Source: Flavobacterium sp. 245 | Lineage (GTDB): Bacteria > Bacteroidota > Bacteroidia > Flavobacteriales > Flavobacteriaceae | Direction of reading: 5' to 3' | Length of the DNA stretch: 64,000 bases | NCBI RefSeq assembly: GCF_004362055.1 | Contig: NZ_SNXB01000002.1 | Coordinates: 62,001 to 126,000 of the forward strand | Shown: piece by piece, positions 44,301-52,033 of the stretch | How the letters are laid out: each line of letters starts with the position of its first letter | Numbering within the stretch: position 1 is the first letter of the stretch | Made by a program: the position numbers and the translations under genes | The notes under the pieces: model-generated | Told to the model about the DNA's origin: nothing | The model's database searches: none | The model's input: the letters and a program-made list of their open reading frames with translations, nothing else

Positions 44301-46091
44301 TTAAGAATTACTAAACTGTAAATTGCTCAAGTTTTTATAAATTCCGTTTTCAAGGTTTATTAATTCCTGGTGTGTTCCTTCTTCGGAGATTTTTCCGTTA
44401 TCCAGAACTAAAATTTTATCAGCATTTCTAATAGTTGAAAGTCTGTGAGCGATGATGATGCTTGTTCTTCCTTCCATTAAAACTTCTAAAGCTTCCTGAA
44501 CCAGCTTTTCGCTTTCGCTGTCTAATGATGAAGTAGCTTCATCCAAAATCAAAATACTTGGATTTTTAAGCAAAGCTCTTGCGATAGCAATGCGCTGACG
44601 CTGTCCGCCAGATAATTTTACACCGCGTTCTCCAACTAATGTTTCAAATTTTTCTGGGAAACCTTCTATAAAATTAAAAGCGTTTGCTTGTTTTGCTGCA
44701 ACCATAATTTCTTCATCAGAAGCATCTGGTTTTCCGTAAGCAATATTTTCTCTGATTGTCCCTCCGAATAAAATTACATCCTGAGGTACAATACTCATAT
44801 TACCACGTAGATTTTCTAAATCATAATCATGAATATTTTTTCCGTCAACTAGAATTTCTCCTGAGGTAATATCGTAAAAGCGCAATAATAAAGACGAAAT
44901 TGTCGATTTTCCAGCACCACTTGGACCAACGATAGCAATTTTTTGTCCAAATTCGGCAGAGAAATTGACATCCTTCAAAACCTGAACTTCTTTTCTTGAT
45001 GGATAATGAAATGCAACATTTTTAAAAGTGACATTTCCTTTTATTTTCTCAATTGCATGTACTTTAGAATTTGTATTGATTTCTTCCGGAGTTTCCTCTA
45101 AAAGTTCAAAAACACGTTCGGTTGCACCAACCGCTTTTTGAATTTGAGCATACATCTCAGCAATTCCGCCAAATGAAGCACCAATAAAGGTGGTATAAAG
45201 CACGAATGAAATTAAATCACCTACACCTTCAACTTCTCCTTTAATTGTCAATGTAATTCCGTACCAAACAACGGCAACTACACATCCAAAAAGGCATAAA
45301 ATAATGAACGAAGCAAAATAACCTCTATATTGACCGCCTTTAATAGCGATTTTTACAATCTCTTTGATCTTATTTTTATAACGCTGAATTTCGTACCATT
45401 CATTAGCGAAAGCTTTAACGTTGCTGATTCCTTGCAGCGTTTCTTCAACAATAACCTGACTTTCGGCTACTTTATCTTGAGTCTTTTTTCCGTATTTACG
45501 AATAAATCTTCCAAAAATAACAGCTGCAACGGCTACAATCGGAACAATAGCCAGCATCATTAAAGTCAATTTCGGGCTAATATTGCCTAAAATGACAAAA
45601 CCTCCAACAATTAAAATAAACTGACGTAAAAATTCGGCAATTGTAGTAGTAAAAGTGTCCTGCAATTGAGAAATATCAGCGCTGATGCGACTATTTAATT
45701 CTCCGACACGTTTTTGAGAATAAAATCCCATTGGCAATTTTACCAGGTTTTCATATAATGCAAAACGAATATTTGAAAGTGAGTTTTCAGTAAAATTTAC
45801 AAATAAAGAAATTCTAAAGAATGAAAAAATGGCCTGTAACGTTAGGATCACCATAAGTCCAACAGCAATTTCATTTGCTCTGCTTAAATCTTTATTAGTA
45901 ACACAGTCAACAAGCATTCCCATTAATTTAGGAAAGGCGAGGGCAGTGGCACTAGTAAGTAAGAGGAAAATCAAACCCAGGAAAAATTTCCATTTGTGGC
46001 CTTTGCCATATTTAAAAATTCTGATTGCTTTTTGAAGGGAATTGGAGTCTAATTTAGCTTTAGGTAAATCGTTTTCTTGAAATCTAGCCAT
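44301..46091 (-). CDS. ABC exporter, fused permease and ATPase
   Basis: Half-size type IV (ABCB/MsbA-like) exporter: six transmembrane helices (about residues 30-320) followed by an ATPase domain with Walker A GPSGAGKST, Q-loop VPQDVILFGG, signature LSGGQRQRIAIARALL and Walker B SILILDEATSSLD. It functions as a homodimer or a heterodimer exporting a lipid, drug or peptide; the substrate is not seen. The Met at 46091 (MARFQENDLPK) is the preferred start; the Met at 46103 would add four residues. The promoter at 46115-46145 supports a short leader. Confidence 0.93.
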   Translation of the reverse strand: MARFQENDLPKAKLDSNSLQKAIRIFKYGKGHKWKFFLGLIFLLLTSATALAFPKLMGMLVDCVTNKDLSRANEIAVGLMVILTLQAIFSFFRISLFVNFTENSLSNIRFALYENLVKLPMGFYSQKRVGELNSRISADISQLQDTFTTTIAEFLRQFILIVGGFVILGNISPKLTLMMLAIVPIVAVAAVIFGRFIRKYGKKTQDKVAESQVIVEETLQGISNVKAFANEWYEIQRYKNKIKEIVKIAIKGGQYRGYFASFIILCLFGCVVAVVWYGITLTIKGEVEGVGDLISFVLYTTFIGASFGGIAEMYAQIQKAVGATERVFELLEETPEEINTNSKVHAIEKIKGNVTFKNVAFHYPSRKEVQVLKDVNFSAEFGQKIAIVGPSGAGKSTISSLLLRFYDITSGEILVDGKNIHDYDLENLRGNMSIVPQDVILFGGTIRENIAYGKPDASDEEIMVAAKQANAFNFIEGFPEKFETLVGERGVKLSGGQRQRIAIARALLKNPSILILDEATSSLDSESEKLVQEALEVLMEGRTSIIIAHRLSTIRNADKILVLDNGKISEEGTHQELINLENGIYKNLSNLQFSNS

Positions 46092-46114
46092 TTGGATATA
46101 CAATTAAGGTTTGC

Positions 46115-46145
46115 AAAGGTATGATTATAGCAAGTGAATACAAAA
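46115..46145 (-). promoter_or_regulatory. Consensus Bacteroidota promoter of the ABC exporter
   Basis: Read on the minus strand, TTTG is followed by 19 bases and TACCTTTG (plus-strand CAAAGGTA at 46115-46122 and CAAA at 46142-46145). Both boxes and the spacing match the -33/-7 consensus exactly. Confidence 0.7.
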
Positions 46146-46287
46146 GAATATTATGAATTAGCTTTTGAGTTTTCGATTTTTAACTAAATTTAAGAGAATG
46201 AAGATTTTTTTCAGTTTTTTAATTCGTTGAAAAATAGCTTTCTAAATATTTTATTGAAACTTTCTTCTATTTTTTTTTGAAAAACGC

Positions 46288-46317
46288 TTGCAAATTCGAA
46301 TTCTAGCTGTATATTTG
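46288..46317 (+). promoter_or_regulatory. Promoter of tRNA-Val
   Basis: TTG (46288-46290), 19 bases, then TATATTTG (46310-46317): a full Bacteroidota-type promoter. Transcription would start near 46324, about 30 bases before the mature tRNA 5' end. Confidence 0.75.
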
Positions 46318-46355
46318 CACTCGCAATCACGAAATGATAGCAACCTAGTAAAATA

Positions 46356-46430
46356 GGGCGATTAGCTCAGCTGGTTCAGAGCACCTCGTTTACACCGAGG
46401 GGGTCGGGGGTTCGAACCCCTCATCGCCCA
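46356..46430 (+). tRNA. tRNA-Val (anticodon TAC)
   Basis: A 75-base cloverleaf. The 7-bp acceptor GGGCGAT pairs with ATCGCCC; the D arm is GCTC...GAGC; the anticodon stem CCTCG/CGAGG holds the loop TTTACAC with anticodon TAC, read as valine (GTA); the T arm GGGGG TTCGAAC CCCTC is intact. The discriminator is A at 46430, and CCA is not encoded after it. It has its own promoter and terminator and is followed by a GIY-YIG gene and a damaged tRNA-like copy. Confidence 0.95.
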
Positions 46431-46443
46431 CAAATTTCCAAAA

Positions 46444-46474
46444 ACTCCAAAGTCATGTGATTTTGGAGTTTTTT
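46444..46474 (+). terminator. Terminator after tRNA-Val
   Basis: Nearly perfect palindrome actccaaagtca/tgattttggagt followed by TTTTTTT. It starts 13 bases after the tRNA. The same hairpin recurs at 47599-47624 ahead of the GIY-YIG pseudogene. Confidence 0.8.
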
Positions 46475-46488
46475 TATTTTCTAAACTC

Positions 46489-46740
46489 ATGGTATTTATT
46501 GTTTATATCCTATTTAGCGAAAGCAAAAATAAATTTTATATCGGATTTACTTCGGATCTAGTTGAAAGAGTTATTCGTCATAATCAAAAAAGCAAAGGTT
46601 TTACTGGAAGTGTGAATGACTGGAAAGTTGTTTACACGGAAAACTACGAAAACAAAGAACTTGCACACAAAAGAGAATTGCAAATTAAATCATGGAAAAG
46701 CAGAATTAAAATTCAAGAATTAATTTCTAAAAAAGATTAG
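46489..46740 (+). CDS. GIY-YIG family nuclease, small single-domain
   Basis: An 83-residue nuclease domain. The motif appears as VYILFSESKNKFYIGFTS (the VYIL strand stands for GIY, and FYIG for YIG), followed by the catalytic Arg in VERVIRHNQKSKGFTG and the Glu in HKRELQIKSWK. This is the YhbQ/UPF0213-like single-domain branch, often present in several copies in Flavobacterium genomes. The start lies 58 bases after the tRNA, and the stop codon TAG (46738-46740) is inside the GATTAGCTCAG of a second tRNA-like sequence. A degraded copy lies at 47655-47810. Confidence 0.88.
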   Translation: MVFIVYILFSESKNKFYIGFTSDLVERVIRHNQKSKGFTGSVNDWKVVYTENYENKELAHKRELQIKSWKSRIKIQELISKKD

Positions 46741-46808
46741 CTCAGGTGTTTCGGAGCATTCCGATTTTTCATCGGAAGTGGTCGGGGGTTCGAACCCCTC
46801 ATCGCCCA
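46735..46808 (+). pseudogene. Damaged tRNA-like sequence related to tRNA-Val
   Basis: It retains GATTAGCTCAG at the 5' side and 30 bases identical to tRNA-Val at the 3' side (46780-46809 versus 46402-46431). The 5' acceptor strand is replaced by the end of the GIY-YIG gene (AAAAGAT instead of GGGCGAT). The middle part differs: the anticodon arm is TTCCGA/TCGGAA, six pairs instead of five, with the loop TTTTTCA. A CCA is encoded after the discriminator, unlike in tRNA-Val. It is not expected to give a functional tRNA. It is followed by its own terminator. Confidence 0.75.
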
Positions 46809-46810
46809 CC

Positions 46811-46842
46811 AAAAAACTCCTTAAGAAATTAAGGAGTTTTTT
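46811..46842 (+). terminator. Terminator after the tRNA-like remnant
   Basis: aaaaaactccttaa/ttaaggagtttttt is a perfect 14-bp stem with the loop gaaa. It has T-runs on the right and A-runs on the left, so it can also end the minus-strand lipoprotein gene transcript. Confidence 0.85.
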
Positions 46843-46873
46843 TTGTTTAAAATCCGCTGACAAGTAATCTTTT

Positions 46874-47398
46874 TTATCTCTTCCATTTTCCATTTTCAAA
46901 TCTGTAGATTGCCCAAGGAGAAGAAAGACACATAAAAGCATAACCATAATCTACAATAACGTTTTGATAGTTCTTATCAAAAATTGGTTTTCTGACACAT
47001 AAAATTCCTTTAGGACAATAATTTGGATCTTTAGCTAATTCTCTTAAAGAATCTAGAGCCACAACTTTAATATTGCCTTGTTTAAATCCTGTAGTATCTA
47101 AAACAAAATTATTTGAGACACTTACTAAGCTATCTAGTTCCTTACGGTTTTTCAAATGCAATTTTTCAATCAATACGTTTTCAATTCCGGGTTTAAGATC
47201 CTCAATTTTATGTATTTCAATTAATGATTTTGTTGGAATTTCTAATATACACTGACATGACTCTTCTTTTAAAAGTTGTTTTATAACTTCATTAGCTTTT
47301 GTATTATAATCTAATTTCGGATGTATCTTTTTTTGTTTACAATTTGAAAAAAGTAAAAAGAGTAATAAACAACCAAGTATTGAAATTTGTCTAATCAT
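46874..47398 (-). CDS. Hypothetical lipoprotein
   Basis: From the Met at 47398 (MIRQISILGCLLLFLLFSNC) the protein has 174 residues with a lipobox LFSNC. The start at 47422 would add eight residues before the signal sequence and is less likely. The mature part has two CxC-like sites (SCQCILEIPT, CVRKPIFD) and a C-terminal AIYRFENGKW segment. I do not recognise the family. It sits between the damaged tRNA copy and the eroded third copy of the tRNA-nuclease unit, so it may be cargo or an old resident. Confidence 0.68.
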   Translation of the reverse strand: MIRQISILGCLLLFLLFSNCKQKKIHPKLDYNTKANEVIKQLLKEESCQCILEIPTKSLIEIHKIEDLKPGIENVLIEKLHLKNRKELDSLVSVSNNFVLDTTGFKQGNIKVVALDSLRELAKDPNYCPKGILCVRKPIFDKNYQNVIVDYGYAFMCLSSPWAIYRFENGKWKR

Positions 47399-47570
47399 AT
47401 GTTGTCTTAAAATTATTGGCAACTTATTTTTAGTTGCTTTGTATAATAGTTTAACATTGCCTCCAGCGAATATAAAAATATTTATATGATAATTGAGTTA
47501 CTAAAAACTGTAATTAGAATTTTCTTCATTGAAATTTTCTTTAAATCCTGTAGAAATGGTTCGTAAAAAG

Positions 47571-47587
47571 GTTCGTAAGGCCCACAG
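47571..47587 (+). pseudogene. Scrap of a tRNA 3' end
   Basis: GGTTCGTAAGGCCCACA resembles the T-loop and acceptor end of the tRNA-Val copies (GGTTCGAACC... GCCCACA) with the middle deleted. It keeps the same position relative to the palindromic hairpin and GIY-YIG gene as the intact tRNA. Weak on its own, meaningful through context. Confidence 0.4.
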
Positions 47588-47598
47588 AATTTTCAAAA

Positions 47599-47624
47599 AC
47601 TCCAAAATCATATGATTTTGGAGT
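47599..47624 (+). repeat. Perfect palindromic hairpin copied from the tRNA-Val terminator
   Basis: actccaaaatcat/atgattttggagt is a perfect 26-base palindrome followed by TTTTTTT. It is the same hairpin as at 46444-46469 with minor changes, and it again precedes a GIY-YIG reading frame. Confidence 0.8.
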
Positions 47625-47654
47625 TTTTTTCCTTTATATACTTTTATAAATTTT

Positions 47655-47810
47655 ATGATTTATATTTTATTTAGTTAAGGCAAGAATAATTTCTATATAA
47701 GATTTACGTCCAATTTAAAAGAAAGACTGATTCATCATAATCAAAAAAGCAAAGTATTCAGTGGAGACTTATATGACTGGAAAATAGTATATACTGAAAG
47801 TTATAAAACC
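47655..47810 (+). pseudogene. GIY-YIG nuclease pseudogene (second copy)
   Basis: Reading from ATG at 47655 gives MIYILFS, then a stop TAA (47676-47678), then GKNNFYIRFTSNLKERLIHH, NQKSKVFSGDLYDWKIVYTES in the same frame, clearly the same protein as the intact gene at 46489. It is broken by the stop, the YIG glycine is changed to Arg, and the last third including the catalytic Glu region is lost after 47810. It is inactive unless the stop is a sequencing error, and even then truncated. Confidence 0.85.
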
Positions 47811-47906
47811 TCAGTTTTTTCAATTAAAAATTTTTACTACCGCTAAGTTTCGCAGATAATTAACGTACTTTTGGTTTAACTAAAATGCTATTTATAAAAG
47901 TAAAAT

Positions 47907-49211
47907 ATGAAAAAAATTATTGTAAGTATCTTTGTTTTAAGTCAATGTTTTAATGTACATGGACAATCGATTGATAAAATTATTACAAATAAGGAAGTAA
48001 CTCGTATAGAGAAAATACTTTCAGCTGATGATATGCAGGGTAGGAGAACTTTTACTCCCGGTATTGAAAAAGCATCGACCTTTATAGAGTCAGAGTTTAA
48101 AGCCATTGGTTTGCAAACTTTCAATGGAGCAACGAATTACAGACAAGAATTTTCGATGACTGTCTCTAAAGCAGTTTCTTCAAAAATTACTATTGATGGC
48201 AAAGAAATAAATAATAATCAGGTTGCAACATTCTCCTACCTTCCTCAAGTTTCTTTAAATGAAAAAAGCGATATTTCTATTGTAAAAATCAGTAAAGGGG
48301 ATAACATTGGCGAGAAATTTAATGAATATTATAAAAGTCCGAAAAATCTTTTAGTATTAGTTGACCCTTCATTTGATAAAGTTTTACCGAATATTCAACA
48401 TATTGATCGAGTAAATGCTACTCCGGGAAACAATACAATTATGTTTGTTTTTGGTACCACAGAAGCGACGACTTTTTCTGTTGAATTAACGAATACAATT
48501 TCCAAAAAAGCCTTGAATAATGTTGTTGGAATATTACCCGGAAAAACGAAACCAAATGAATATGTGATTTTTTCAGGACACTATGATCATTTAGGAGTAG
48601 GCTCTCCTGAAGAAGGTGCTCCGCATCCTGCAACAGATTCTATTTATAATGGTGCTAATGATGATGCAGCTGGAACAACAGCTGTAATTATGCTTGCGAA
48701 ATATTTTAAAAAACAAAATAACAACGAGCGTACTATTATTTTTACCACATTTGTAGCTGAAGAAATAGGTGGTTATGGAGCCAAATATTTTTCTAAACAG
48801 CTTGCGCCAGAACAAGTGATTGCAATGTTCAATATTGAAATGATAGGAACAGAATCTAAATGGGGTAAAAACTCTGCTTACATTACAGGCTACGAAAAGT
48901 CGAATATGGGGCAAATTTTACAAGCTAATTTAATAGGAACGAATTTTACATTTTATTCAGATCCTTATCCCGACCAACAGTTATTTTACCGCTCAGACAA
49001 CGCTACGTTAGCTAGGCTTGGAGTTCCTGCACATACCATTTCGACTTCAAAAATGGATAATGAACTAACGTATCACACAGCCGACGATGAATTTGAAACG
49101 TTGGATATTGATAACATGACCCAAATAATAAAATCAATTGCATTAAGTTCTTCTTCGATTATTAGTGGAAAAGATACGCCAACAAGAGTAAATACTACGC
49201 AACTGAAATAA
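47907..49211 (+). CDS. Exported M28-family aminopeptidase
   Basis: A 434-residue zinc peptidase with a signal peptide (ending NVHGQ). M28 ligands appear in order: FSGHYDHLG (His/Asp), NGANDDAAGT (bridging Asp), FVAEEIGGYG (Glu-Glu), FNIEMIG (acidic ligand position) and TYHTADDEFET (His). The N-terminal 190 residues form a PA-like insert. Distinct from the M28 protein at 9341. A TACTTTTG box (47866-47873) lies 34 bases upstream and may be the -7 element, placing its promoter just after the nuclease pseudogene. Confidence 0.9.
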   Translation: MKKIIVSIFVLSQCFNVHGQSIDKIITNKEVTRIEKILSADDMQGRRTFTPGIEKASTFIESEFKAIGLQTFNGATNYRQEFSMTVSKAVSSKITIDGKEINNNQVATFSYLPQVSLNEKSDISIVKISKGDNIGEKFNEYYKSPKNLLVLVDPSFDKVLPNIQHIDRVNATPGNNTIMFVFGTTEATTFSVELTNTISKKALNNVVGILPGKTKPNEYVIFSGHYDHLGVGSPEEGAPHPATDSIYNGANDDAAGTTAVIMLAKYFKKQNNNERTIIFTTFVAEEIGGYGAKYFSKQLAPEQVIAMFNIEMIGTESKWGKNSAYITGYEKSNMGQILQANLIGTNFTFYSDPYPDQQLFYRSDNATLARLGVPAHTISTSKMDNELTYHTADDEFETLDIDNMTQIIKSIALSSSSIISGKDTPTRVNTTQLK

Positions 49212-49234
49212 CATAAGTAGATCATAAAGAATTG

Positions 49235-49271
49235 AAATAGCACTGAAAACGATTGGTTTTCAGTGCTATTT
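49235..49271 (+). terminator. Terminator after the M28 aminopeptidase gene
   Basis: aaatagcactgaaaac/gttttcagtgctattt form a perfect 16-bp stem with the loop gattg, followed by TTTTATTT. Confidence 0.85.
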
Positions 49272-49492
49272 TTTATTTATCTTGTTTTTATGTAGGTTGA
49301 CAATTACTGTTTTATTTATATTAAAAATATTTGATTGTGGACGCAAACGGGTATTGTGTTTTCTGAATTATAAGAAAAAATTACTCCAAAATTATAAATC
49401 CGTACTCCTGATATTATAAACTTGGAATGATTTAAAAGTTAATCAATATAGTTTTGAAAAACATTTTTTTAAATCATTAAAATCCAAAGTTT

Positions 49493-50608
49493 ATGAGAAA
49501 AATCTTTTTCGCAATCCTATTAGCATTACTATCAAATTTAGCCTTTTCACAATCGGAGCAATCTCTAATTGAGAATTGTATTCAAAATTATATTGAGGGT
49601 ACATCTTATAATATGCCCGACAGCATTAGTAAGGCTTTTTATCCTGAAGCTAATCTTTTTCTGAGCCACAAGGAAAAACCTTTATGGATAGTTCCTAGTT
49701 CAGAATATGTCTCTTGGTTTCAGAAAGGGAACAAAGGAGAATTTAATGGTCGTATAGGAAAAATCATTTCGATAGAATATTTTAATGATATCGCTATTGC
49801 GAAAGCCGAAATTCTCATTCCTGAAAGAAAACAAGAATTTATAGATATGTTTTTGCTTAAAAAAATTCTGAGTGAATGGAAAATAATTAGCAAAGCAGCA
49901 AGTAGCAAAACAAGTAATAAATCAGGAAAAAAAATATTATTCATTGTCTCTAATGCAAATTATTACGGAAATTCTACAATTTCAACTGGTAATAGTTTTG
50001 CCGAAATCGTAAACGCTTATGATACTTTTATAAATTCGGGTTATACAGTTGATTTTGTGAGTCCAAAGGGAGGTGCTATTCCTTTAGCCTATATTAATAC
50101 CTCTGATGACTTGCAAAAACAATATTTATATAATCCAGACTTCATGTACGCGATAAAACATACGCTGAACCCTAAGGAAGTTGATTATAAAACTTACAAA
50201 GCTGTTCATTATATTGGTGGCGGAAGCGCAATGTATGATGTTCCTGAAAATTTAGACATTCAGCGCATTTCTATGCAAGTATATGAAGATAATAACGGCA
50301 TTATTTCTTCGGTATGTCATGGAACAGCGGGCATTGTTAACTTGAAAACTAAAAATGGAAAATTCTTAGTTGAAGGAAAAAAATTAAGTGGTTATCCTGA
50401 CTCTTTTGAAAAGCAAGATGGCGAATATCTTAAGCACTTTCCATTCTTAATTCAGAAAACAATAGAAGAAAGAGGGGGAAATTTTAAATTCTCAAAGAGA
50501 AATGAATCTTATGTTGAGCAAGATGGCCGAATTGTTACAGGGCAAAATTTCCAATCATCAAACGGTGTTGCCTTAAAAATTATCGAATTGATTGAAAAAA
50601 ATAATTAG
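49493..50608 (+). CDS. Exported fusion of an NTF2/lumazine-binding-like domain and a DJ-1/PfpI domain
   Basis: A 371-residue protein. After a signal peptide (1-19) residues about 22-135 form an NTF2-like domain (CIQNYIEGTSYNMPDSISKA, KILSEWKIISKA). Residues about 145-371 form a DJ-1/PfpI glutamine-amidotransferase-like domain: VDFVSPKGGAIPLAY, VHYIGGGSAMYDVPEN and the nucleophile elbow SSVCHGTAG with the conserved Cys-His. DJ-1-like proteins include glyoxalases and chaperones; the role of this fusion is open. It probably works in the periplasm. Confidence 0.85.
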   Translation: MRKIFFAILLALLSNLAFSQSEQSLIENCIQNYIEGTSYNMPDSISKAFYPEANLFLSHKEKPLWIVPSSEYVSWFQKGNKGEFNGRIGKIISIEYFNDIAIAKAEILIPERKQEFIDMFLLKKILSEWKIISKAASSKTSNKSGKKILFIVSNANYYGNSTISTGNSFAEIVNAYDTFINSGYTVDFVSPKGGAIPLAYINTSDDLQKQYLYNPDFMYAIKHTLNPKEVDYKTYKAVHYIGGGSAMYDVPENLDIQRISMQVYEDNNGIISSVCHGTAGIVNLKTKNGKFLVEGKKLSGYPDSFEKQDGEYLKHFPFLIQKTIEERGGNFKFSKRNESYVEQDGRIVTGQNFQSSNGVALKIIELIEKNN

Positions 50609-50747
50609 GATAATTTATCAATGTTTAATACACACGCAAGATTCTTAAAATCCAGTTATAAATAACATGAAAGTTCCAAAACAATACTTGGCATTTATGT
50701 TCAGTAATCGCTAATATCCCTTTCATTTTGAATAGTTAATCTTATCA

Positions 50748-50784
50748 TTTTGATAGCTTTTTTTCTTTTAAAAAGCTATCAAAA
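50748..50784. repeat. Long perfect hairpin in the 50.6-51.1 kb gap
   Basis: ttttgatagcttttt (50748-50762) is perfectly inverted as aaaaagctatcaaaa (50770-50784), with a 7-base loop. No T-run follows on either strand outside the stem, so it is a weak terminator candidate. It may mark the end of the preceding transcript. Confidence 0.6.
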
Positions 50785-50955
50785 TACTCAATATATTGAT
50801 ATACAGTAATTTACTTTTATTTGTTTGTTCTGGCATACCATTTGTTTTAGCAGATACAATCACCATAATAAATTATTGATTTTAATTCAATAGTTTTTTG
50901 CAACAACTGTGATAACATCAAAACTAGTTCAAAACATTATTAATCAAAAATAAAG

Positions 50956-51102
50956 ATGAAAGCAAATAAAACGAGAAGTAAAGAAATTACAAAAGTATAT
51001 CTATCTAAAAAATCTATGAATAATAAAAACAGGTTCATCAACTTAATGGTATTTACCATAGTTTTCTTTATTGCTGTTTTACTAATTTCAAAAATAGTTT
51101 AA
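50956..51102 (+). CDS. Small single-helix membrane ORF
   Basis: A 48-codon ORF with a strongly basic first half (MKANKTRSKEITKV, KKSMNNKNR) and a C-terminal hydrophobic helix (FINLMVFTIVFFIAVLLISK). The positive-inside layout is that of a small tail-anchored membrane protein. It lies 56 bases before the GNAT gene in the same direction. Family unknown; chance is possible in such AT-rich sequence. Otherwise the 50609-51157 gap shows only the hairpin at 50748. Confidence 0.4.
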   Translation: MKANKTRSKEITKVYLSKKSMNNKNRFINLMVFTIVFFIAVLLISKIV

Positions 51103-51157
51103 CAATATAAATTGAAATTTTCACTTTGTACATCTGCACCATATAAATTAAACGATT

Positions 51158-51817
51158 ATGAAAATCATAGACCCCATCATAAATTCTAAAATAACCCTAA
51201 CAAATAAAAACTTCTTTTTTTCTGGCTCATTTCGTAATAGAACAACATTTTCGGCTGTTGAAGAGCCAGAGGAATTAGTTGAATTTACAATCGAAAAAGC
51301 AAGATGCGCGCATACTTTCTGGATCAGAGAGATCTGCGAAGTGACGTTATCTTCAGCTATAGCTCGAGGCACGGGTATTTCAGGACGTTCACCGGAGTTT
51401 CTCGAAACAAAAATGAAAAAGGGTGAAGCTGTGATAGCTTTTGCTTCAGATGGGCGATGGGCAGGTTTTTCTTTTATTTCTTCCTGGGAGAATGGTAATT
51501 TTGTTTCTAATTCAGGACTTATCGTGGCACCCGAATTTAGACATTCTGGACTTGCGAAAAAAATTAAACAAAAGATTTTTGAACTGAGTCGCGAAATGTA
51601 TCCTGACGCTCGCATATTCAGTTTAACTTCGGGGCTTGCGGTTATGAAAATGAACCATGAACTCGGTTTTGAACCTGTTACTTTCGCAGAATTGCCTGTA
51701 GATGAAATGTTTTGGGAGGGCTGTAAATCATGTGTGAACTGTCCGATATTAATGACTAAGGAAAGAAAAAACTGTTTATGTACAGCAATGCTTTATGATC
51801 CAAAACAAAATGGATAA
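51158..51817 (+). CDS. GNAT-family acetyltransferase resembling Bacteroidota N-acetylglutamate synthase
   Basis: A 219-residue acetyltransferase. The GNAT core holds the acetyl-CoA loop VAPEFRHSGLAKKIKQKIFE and the closing ALAVMKMNHELGF-type segment (LAVMKMNHELGFEPV). The C-terminus has a cysteine cluster (WEGCKSCVNCPILM, then KNCLCTAMLY) that I associate with the GNAT protein heading arginine-biosynthesis clusters in Flavobacteriia, where it serves as N-acetylglutamate synthase. Here it is not next to other arg genes, so it may be a paralogue. The cysteines suggest a bound metal. Confidence 0.8.
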   Translation: MKIIDPIINSKITLTNKNFFFSGSFRNRTTFSAVEEPEELVEFTIEKARCAHTFWIREICEVTLSSAIARGTGISGRSPEFLETKMKKGEAVIAFASDGRWAGFSFISSWENGNFVSNSGLIVAPEFRHSGLAKKIKQKIFELSREMYPDARIFSLTSGLAVMKMNHELGFEPVTFAELPVDEMFWEGCKSCVNCPILMTKERKNCLCTAMLYDPKQNG

Positions 51818-52033
51818 TAACAAGAAGTACGGATTAATCTAAATTTCTTTGGCCATATTTTAATATTTATTTTTTTATTAAAACTGTAGATGAGAATGTT
51901 TATTAGAATTGTTTCTATATTAGCACTAATTTATGTCTGATTCTTATATCAAGTTATTTGCATTTAAAAGAAATAGCAAAAACTTACGTTATAAGAAATA
52001 GTTCAAACAATTTTTAATGCCCAAATCTTAAAA

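Noticed and set aside
46720..46947. Minus-strand ORF of 75 residues containing GDEGFEPPTTSDEK
   Set aside because: It is the antisense of the tRNA-like T arm (TTCGAACCCC reads as GFEPP). This is a well-known spurious ORF class next to tRNA genes and it overlaps real features.
51148..51615. Minus-strand ORF of 155 residues over the GNAT gene
   Set aside because: It is antisense to a clear acetyltransferase with conserved motifs and shows no family features.
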